DNA from: Manihot esculenta
Lineage: Eukaryota; Streptophyta; Magnoliopsida; Malpighiales; Euphorbiaceae
NCBI RefSeq assembly: GCF_001659605.2
Contig: NC_035168.2
Coordinates: forward strand, 12,339,862-12,403,861
Length of the DNA: 64,000 bases
Direction of reading: 5' to 3'
Positions 57,561 through 64,000 of the stretch are shown piece after piece (position 1 is the first letter of the stretch; each line of letters opens with the position of its first letter). A program made the position numbers and the translations under genes. The notes beneath the pieces are model-generated. The model had not been told where the DNA came from and searched no databases. It saw only the letters and a list, made by a program, of their open reading frames with translations.

Positions 57561-58913
57561 ATGGATGAGGTAAGTACATCTGATTTTGATTCTCGAATTT
57601 CAAAACTAACCTCTCTTGTGGATAGCTATGTCATAGGTCGAGCTCAACGCTTTCAGCCACCAAGACCATGTGGGATCTATTCATATGTAGGCCACCCAAT
57701 TGATCAATGTCCTACACGTTATGAGTATGACCAACAAGTACATACATATGGAAGATTCTATGAACAACCAAGACATGATCCCTACCATGACACATACAAT
57801 CCATATTGGGGAGACCAACCGAACTATGGCTATGCTGAGGCTAACAACTACCAAGATTATCAAGGATATCAAACCCAACCAGAACCTTCAAATCCAGATC
57901 AACACTTTGAAAAGATGATGGAAACAATGATGGAAACAATGGTAAGTTCCATGCAAAGCCTGCGACAGGACATAGGACAATTGGCCACCTCAGTGGAAGC
58001 ACTCGTGTTAAGAAGAAAGCAAGAACTTCAAGATGTGGAGGATGAAGATGAAAGTTGGCAAATTCAAGAACAAGCTGCTGAAGAGACACAACCAGAATAC
58101 TGTTTGTCCAAACAAACGGATCAAACAGAACTCGTTGATAATTCAAATATCATTGATTGTTTGAGCAAAGATAAATTAGATATAAAAGATGATATTCTAA
58201 CCAATGATTCATGCAGCATCCAGCAGATTGAGGTTGTGCAGACAAAAGACATTCGGCCGCCAAACATGGACAACTTTCGGCCGCCGAACCCTACTGCCCT
58301 TCAAACACCAGATTCTGTTGCACCACCTCAGGAACATATTGCGCAAGACGTCCTTCGGCCGCCGAACCCAAGCGATCTTCAGACGCCGAATCTATCGCCG
58401 CAGTCCACTCAGCAAACTGAAGACCTTCGGCCGCCGAACTCAGACACTTTTCGGCTGCCGAACCTTGTTCTACAGATTCCAACACAGATCAGTCTTCCAC
58501 CTCAGTTAGGTCTTATGCAAAAGGAGGATACTAAACCCAATTACACCATTCATCCAATGCAAACAGCCCATGCTCACAAGGAACAAGTGGAAGTCCAAGA
58601 GCCAAAACCAAAGGAGCATGTGGATCAATGCCTTCCCAAACCTCCGGATAAGGTAGAGTTTGTTTTGCCAGATCTTAGTACCAATTTGCAGCTACACATG
58701 GAGAAACATGAATTGGAATTCAAGGTGCTTCCCAATCATCTCAAAAATGCAAATATAAAGGCTAGAGGCACACCTCATCTGAAAGAGGAGAAGCTAATCA
58801 TGTTACTTCATGAGTACATGGAGAAAGTAGGATGGTTCATGACCAAATCAAAAGGAGCGCTACACTTTTTGCTCAATGCAATTGGGACTCTTTTCCCTTC
58901 CCCAATTACTTGA
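57561..58913 (+). CDS. Element I gag-like protein with RPPN repeats (450 aa)
   Basis: The role is probably RNA packaging. The N-terminal part has a zinc-knuckle-like CGIYSYVGHPIDQC in which the second Cys is Tyr, so metal binding is doubtful. A Tyr/Gln/Pro-rich stretch follows, then MMETMMETMVSSMQSLRQDIGQ, as in plant gag C-terminal helices. Residues about 230-305 hold repeated RPPN (or RLPN) tetrapeptides, each encoded by a copy of the TTCGGCCGCCGAA module. The rest is acidic/polar with no known domain. An earlier Met at 57513 opens a frame that stops after 11 codons, suggesting the usual start is broken. Most of capsid is missing relative to autonomous Athila gag. Whether the protein is made is unknown. 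Confidence 0.65.
   Translation: MDEVSTSDFDSRISKLTSLVDSYVIGRAQRFQPPRPCGIYSYVGHPIDQCPTRYEYDQQVHTYGRFYEQPRHDPYHDTYNPYWGDQPNYGYAEANNYQDYQGYQTQPEPSNPDQHFEKMMETMMETMVSSMQSLRQDIGQLATSVEALVLRRKQELQDVEDEDESWQIQEQAAEETQPEYCLSKQTDQTELVDNSNIIDCLSKDKLDIKDDILTNDSCSIQQIEVVQTKDIRPPNMDNFRPPNPTALQTPDSVAPPQEHIAQDVLRPPNPSDLQTPNLSPQSTQQTEDLRPPNSDTFRLPNLVLQIPTQISLPPQLGLMQKEDTKPNYTIHPMQTAHAHKEQVEVQEPKPKEHVDQCLPKPPDKVEFVLPDLSTNLQLHMEKHELEFKVLPNHLKNANIKARGTPHLKEEKLIMLLHEYMEKVGWFMTKSKGALHFLLNAIGTLFPSPIT
58251..58462 (+). repeat. TTCGG...CCGAA modules inside element I coding sequence
   Basis: Modules start near 58252, 58276, 58354, 58426 and 58450, with a partial one near 58384. All full ones are in the same frame (TT-CGG-CCG-CCG-AA) and spell R-P-P-N or R-L-P-N. 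Confidence 0.85.
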
Positions 58914-59882
58914 GCCTTGATCAAAAGGATTGCGCCATGCACACCACACCCAGGGGAGTACTCAGTTTCCTTTGTTCTTTTATGTTTCTTATACATTGAG
59001 GACAATGCATGATTTAAGTGTGGGGGTGCATATATCTGAATTTTTACTTTTAAGTCTATTTTTGCTTTAATCTTTAGTTTGCTTGCATTAGGTTATTTAT
59101 GCTTTCAATAAAACACACACAACCACAACCTTCTTCTTCTTTTTGTTTTGCTCTACTCAAAACTGATGAACTATGTTGGATGAGTTTTTCTTTCCATGAC
59201 CCCATTGATGTGATAACTCTTTAAACTTATGTTGAATCAATTGCAGTGAGTTGTATTCATGTTTTAGAATTACCTTTTGAATTGAATCTTTGAGTTTGCC
59301 ATGGTGAAAAATATATTGATGACCCTCAATTGATTGAGAATAAATTAAAATTGTGTGAATGAACTTAATGTGACTTGATTTAGCAATTGGTGTTGATTTG
59401 CCCAAATCATTGAGAGAAAGAAAATTCAGCAAAGGCAAAGACCTCAAAAGCACAAATTGAAAATTGTTCTAATGGTCAAAAGACTATGAACAAGGCTAGT
59501 AGCCACTTGGATAGGGGACCAACTGAAAAATCTAAAAGTGTTACATGAAAAATAGGTTGGTAACCTTTCCAAGCAAAATCTAAAGTGCAAAAGCCTAAAT
59601 AAAGTACTTCAAGGTAAGGGCAAGTCAATCCAAAAGCTAGAAAAAGTCTTAACAAATTAATGTGCATGTCTCTCTTGAGGAAAATCAATCCTAGCCATGG
59701 TAAGCAAAGGAAAACAAGGAAAAGAGGTAAGTAATCTTCATGCATATATTCTTCACTGCAATGGTTCAAAATAGGTGTCTAGTGTAAGAGCCTAAGTGAA
59801 AATAAGGATCTAAAGCAAAGAAAGCTTATTTGACTATGTTTGTTTGCTTGAGGACAAGAAAAAGCTTAAGTGTGGGGGTATT
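58914..59882 (+). other. Element I 3' untranslated region with two purine tracts
   Basis: AAGTGTGGGGGT occurs at about 59016-59027 and again just before the LTR at about 59867-59880. Only the second abuts an LTR. No coding frame of note lies between. Confidence 0.7.
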
Positions 59883-61542
59883 TGATAGAGCATATTTTAG
59901 TCCATATTTTCATGATCTTATTGATGTTTATTTGCACCTATTCTACCTAATTTTGTGGTTTTAATCATGTTTTGCAAATATTAGGTGTGAAGGAACAATT
60001 GGAAGAAAATGCTCTTAAAAGTGCCAAAGAATGCCCAAAAACAACCACTTTCGGAAGCACCTTCGGAAGCACTTTCGGAAGCCAAAACTCAACCACTTTC
60101 GGGGGCACCTTCGGAAGCACTTTCGGAAGCCGAAAGTCACCCACTTTCGGGGGCACTTTCGGCGGCCTAAAGTCCAGTCCAGAGGCGAAAGTCACCCACC
60201 TTCGGGGGCACCTTCGGCCGCTGAACCTTGGCTCCAGAGACGAAAGTCCTGCCCCCGAAACTTAACTTAGGCGGCCGAACTTGCCCCCGAACATGCTCTT
60301 CCCTATTTAATGAGCCAAATCTTGAAGATCACATGTTTCCTACATAGTGCTATGCTCATTCAAAATTCAAATCAAGGCTCCACCTTCCTCTTTAGTGCAT
60401 AAATCTTCTTGGACACACCTTGGATGTCAATTAAAAGACCAAAAAGGGCTTGCAACTCCACACATGCACAAAGAAAACAAAAGGGCACTATGGGGCAATC
60501 ACTCAAAGATACATGGACACTAAAAAGGAAAAAGGCAGCCTCTCAAGATCTATTTAAAGGCCTCAAGAAGACCAAGAATCACAATCTTCCATCAAGGGAT
60601 TGATCAAGGCTCTCCAAAGGCTCCTCCACCTTAGTTCTTCATCTTCTTTCTTCTTTTCTTTTATTTTTTGTTTTGGTTCAGCCATGAGTGGCTGAAACCC
60701 CTTTTTCTAGTTGAAGTTTGGTTGAAACTAAGGTTGTTTAAAGGGTTGTGAGATCTGAACAGAAACTTTTGTTTTTGATTTTATTCAATATTCATGCAAT
60801 TGTGCTTAATTCTAAAGATTGCTTTGTTGTTTTGATCAAATTGGCCACTTGATTCTTGATTGTAAAGTTAATTAATTGTTGGATTAGGATATTTGTTAGT
60901 CCGTAATTGCTGGAAATATTATGTTCATAGAACACTTGGTGTAAAAACCAAGGAATTGCATGATCTAACATCATCTCATGCGTTTGAGTAGTTAGGGTTT
61001 GGATCTTTCTTGTTCTTTATGCAATTGGCAATTGTTTTGATGCCTATGGCCCAAGGACGTTCCTTGACAATTTGTTGATTAGTAATTGGTTAGAGGACGT
61101 TCCCTAATCAATTTGTTCATAAGGAAAGACATGGTGGTGAGAAGCGTCTTCCACCCCCATAACCAACCTATTGAATCAATCAAGATAACCATGTTTCAAT
61201 GATCAACCCAAACAACCAAAGTGGATCCATATCTTCAACTAGACCTTTCTCTTATTGATTTCCTCTTTTATTTTAATTACTTGCTGTTTTAATTGCTTTC
61301 ATTAGTTGTTAATCAAATCATCTCAAGACCCCCCCTTTTTTACTTTCCTTGCACTTTACTTTTGTTCTATTTGCAATCACTTGCTTTCACTTGTGCTTTC
61401 AATTGGTTTGATTGGTCTTGATTAAGATACATAAATAGGTAATCAATTCTCTGTAGATACGATCCTTCACCACTGTCTACAGTTGTATTTGTAGGTAACC
61501 AAGAAGGTTATTTTTGACCGGCTTCGACAACCGCTCCTGTCA
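59883..61542 (+). repeat. Element I 3' LTR (1660 bp)
   Basis: It pairs with 55852-57462. Modules occupy about 60050-60291 and a TATTTAA is at 60304-60310. It has about 48 additional bases of modules. Confidence 0.92.
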
Positions 61543-61547
61543 GAGGC
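61543..61547. other. Target-site duplication of element I, right copy (GAGGC)
   Basis: Matches 55847-55851. Confidence 0.95.
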
Positions 61548-63451
61548 TTATGTGAAACACCCAATTTCAGATAAGCTAGCTCCAAAATCTATCAAGTGCA
61601 ATTTTGTGGGGTATCCTAAGGAAACCAAAGGATACCATTTCTATATTCCCTCAAAGAACAAAGTGTTTGTTGCTCGAAATGGTACCTGTTTGGAAAAGGA
61701 ATTTATCTCTCAGAGATTCAGTGCGAGTACAGTGCAACTTGAGGAAACTCAAGCACCACAAGAGAGCATTGAATCGCCGATAGAACCACTTTCAGAACCA
61801 CAAACAGTTGTGGAAACTGAAAGGGTGACACAAGTCCCACGCAGATTTGATAGGATACGTCATTAGCCTGAGAGATACGGATTTCTCATGACTGATAGTC
61901 GTGAACTTTTGCTCATTGATCAAGATGAGCCTACTACCTATCAAGAGGCTGTGTCTGGTCTAGATTCCGAGAAATGGCTTTCTTCCATGAAATCTGAAAT
62001 GCAATCCATGTATGACAATCGAGTTTTGGTCATTAATTGATCCCCTTGAGGGTGTTAAGACCATTGGTTGGAAATAGGTTTTCAAGAAGAAAACTGACAT
62101 GGATGGAAATGTGCATACCTACAAAGCAAGGCTTGTCGCAAAAGGTTTCAAACAAACTCATGGTATAGACTATGATGAGACCTTTTCGCCAGTTGCAATG
62201 CTTAAGTCAGTTAGAATTCTCATTGCCATTGCTGCGTACTATGATTACGAGATATGGCAAATGGATGTCAAAACAGCTTTCCTTAATGGAAACTTACTCG
62301 AGGGTGTGTACATGACACAACCTGAGGGTTTTGTAATCCCTGAGAATTCTGAAAAGATTTGCAAGCTTCAAAGATCCATTTATGGATTGAAGCAAACCTC
62401 TCAGAGCTGGAATCTTTGTTTTGATGAGACAAACAGGGACTTTGGATTCATCAAGAATGAAGATGAACCTTGTGTTTACAAGATGGTTAGTGGGAGTGCA
62501 GTTGTGTTTCTAGTCCTATATGTGGATGACATATTACTCATTGGAAATGATATCCCTACCTTGCAAAAGGTTAAGACTTGGTTAGGGGATTCTTTTTCAA
62601 TGAAGGACTTAGGTGAGGCTGCGTATATCCTTGGTGTTAAGATCTATAGGGATAGATCCAAGAGGATAATCGGTCTGAGTCAAAGTACTTATATTGACAA
62701 GGTGCTGAAAAGGTTCAGCATGCAAGATTCCAAAAGAGGATTCTTGCCCATGTCTCATGGTATTCATCTCAGCAAGAATCAATGTCCTATGACGTCTGAT
62801 GAGCGAGAATGAATGAATAAGATTCCTTATGCTTCTGCTATTGGATCTATCATGTATGCCATGTTATGTACTAGACCAAACGTCTCATATGCATTAAGCA
62901 CAACAAGCAGATATCATGTAGACCCCGATAAAAGTCACTGGACAACTGTTAAGAATATCCTAAAGTACCTTAGAAGGACTAAGGATGCATTCCTAGTTTA
63001 TGGAGGTTTGGAAGACGAGCTAGTCGTAAATGGTTACACAGATGCTAGTTTCCAAACCAACATAGATGACTTCAGATCGCAGTCAGGATTCATATTCACT
63101 TTAAATGGTGAAGCTGTTAACTGGAAAAGTTCCAAGCAGAGCACTGTAGCATATTCTACAACAGAAGTTAAGTATATAGCAGCATCAGATGCAGCTAAAA
63201 AGGCAGTCTGGTTGAAGAAATTCATCACAGAGTTGGGAGTGGTTCTCAGCATTGCAAATCCTATGGACCTTTATTGTGATAACAATGGTGCCATAGCACA
63301 GGCAAAAGAGCCCAGATCTCATCAGAGATCTAAACACAAACTCAGGCGATATCACCTTATTCGAGAGATCATTGATAGAGGAGATATCAAAATATGCAAA
63401 GTAGACACAAATGATAATATTGCAGATCCACTGACCAAGCCTCTTTCATAG
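61548..63451 (+). pseudogene. pol: Element G integrase end, reverse transcriptase and RNase H
   Basis: The integrase tail (KCNFVGYPKETKGYHFY) and linker run to a TAG near 61864. A frame break follows at about 62030-62098. Reverse transcriptase from 62099 has KARLVAKGFKQ, QMDVKTAFLNGNL and YVDD at 62519-62530. A TGA at 62810-62812 then precedes RNase H (YTDAS near 63036, SSKQSTVAYSTTEVKYIAASDA, LYCDNNGAIAQAKEP, ending ADPLTKPLS). The catalytic residues of polymerase are present. The breaks prevent a full product. Confidence 0.88.
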
Positions 63452-63525
63452 GTCAAGCATGATCAGCACACTAGGTCTATGGGTATTAGATACTTGTATG
63501 ATTAGGCCTAGTGCAAGTGGGAGAT
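63452..63525 (+). other. Element G 3' untranslated region and polypurine tract
   Basis: AAGTGGGAGA just before the LTR is the purine tract, as in F. Confidence 0.7.
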
Positions 63526-64000
63526 TATTAGTGTATTTGCCCTAGGCCATTATCTTGGACCTTTTTGTATGTCGTTTTGGTTATTAATATTAGAGGTTTT
63601 TATCATCATTATTATTTGTTTGCATGTTACATAATAATGATTATCATGCCTGGTTACTTATTATTATGTTGATAATAATAAAATATAGCTAGTATGATTA
63701 TTGATTGATAATCATGAGATGATTATGTATATGTTGATATAATTCAATAATCATAGATACTTGGTAGAGAACAAAGTATTGGATGGACCCGCATTGAGAT
63801 CACTACATGGGTTATTATCATAAGTAAATCTCAAAGTAGTTATGTCTTAATCCTTTGACTTGAGATTGTAATAGTTTCCAACATAAGGACTATTATGTTT
63901 TGACATAACCAAACATTGTCTTTAATCGGACAATCATAAAGGTTATGATTGAGCATAATAGAAATTCTATAGAGGATATTGAACAATCAAGATAGGATTT
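63526..64000 (+). repeat. Element G 3' LTR, start only
   Basis: It matches 41077 onward. The first bases read TATTAGTG instead of TGTTAGTG, so the terminal TG is mutated. The LTR continues past the window. Confidence 0.85.

Larger units (their letters stand above)
55852..61542 (+). mobile_element. Element I: non-autonomous Athila-type LTR retrotransposon (gag only)
   Basis: It has LTRs at 55852-57462 and 59883-61542 (TGATAGAG ... CTCCTGTCA), a tRNA-Asp primer site, one gag-like frame and a purine tract, with a perfect GAGGC duplication. No protease, polymerase or integrase is present in its 2.4-kb interior, so it would need enzymes from a related element. The Athila link is inferred from the primer site and the gag and leader style. 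Confidence 0.85.
41077..64000 (+). mobile_element. Element G: decayed Ty1/copia retrotransposon (3' end beyond window)
   Basis: It has a full 5' LTR (41077-42731), primer site, leader, gag, protease, integrase, polymerase and RNase H in copia order, and the start of a 3' LTR from 63526. H (45132-54868) and I (55852-61542) split it, each with a perfect 5-bp duplication. Several nonsense codons and at least one frameshift disable it. Confidence 0.88.

Overview
The window is plant repetitive DNA, from a eudicot by the look of it. Everything recognisable is LTR retrotransposon, nested several layers deep. I see no host protein gene, rRNA or tRNA gene. The species cannot be named from this alone.

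Layout. A Ty3/gypsy chromovirus of the Tekay/Del type (element A, minus strand) runs from before base 1 to 37323. Element B (2042-21363, minus, 5-bp target duplication ATTCG) sits in A's pol. Element C (8381-17927, minus, duplication CTTCT) sits in B's gag. C has matching 2151-bp LTRs and one uninterrupted 1648-codon gag-pol frame, so it is the youngest and perhaps still functional. Element D (24489-33945, plus) sits in A's gag. It is followed without a break by a second, partial copy of itself (E, 33946-35182) that shares D's 3' LTR. A deletion then joins E to A's truncated 5' LTR (35183-37323). At 37324-38604 comes unassigned sequence and a degenerate minisatellite of roughly 62-70 bp units.

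From 38605 to the window end lie two tandem Ty1/copia units that share a middle LTR. F (38605-42731) is a deletion derivative with gag joined to the end of RNase H. G (41077 to beyond 64000) is longer but decayed. G was hit by a Tekay element (H, 45132-54868, minus, duplication TGTAG) and by a short non-autonomous Athila-type element (I, 55852-61542, plus, tRNA-Asp primer site, duplication GAGGC).

How the parts work. In C a single polyprotein supplies capsid, two zinc knuckles, protease, reverse transcriptase, RNase H, integrase and a C-terminal chromodomain. The LTR supplies the promoter, and an initiator-tRNA-Met primer site and a polypurine tract complete the replication signals. B, D and H carry 2, 1 and many breaks respectively; A, F and G are remnants; I encodes only a gag-like protein.

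Most unusual features. The five Tekay families and the unrelated element I all carry arrays of a 13-mer, TTCGGCCGCCGAA in transcript sense, packed beside the LTR promoter. The same 13-mer also occurs as codons inside I's protein. The Tekay LTRs further share a tandemly repeated stem-loop with compensatory base changes, plus two well-formed candidate introns downstream of the TATA box. I know of no description of this combination.
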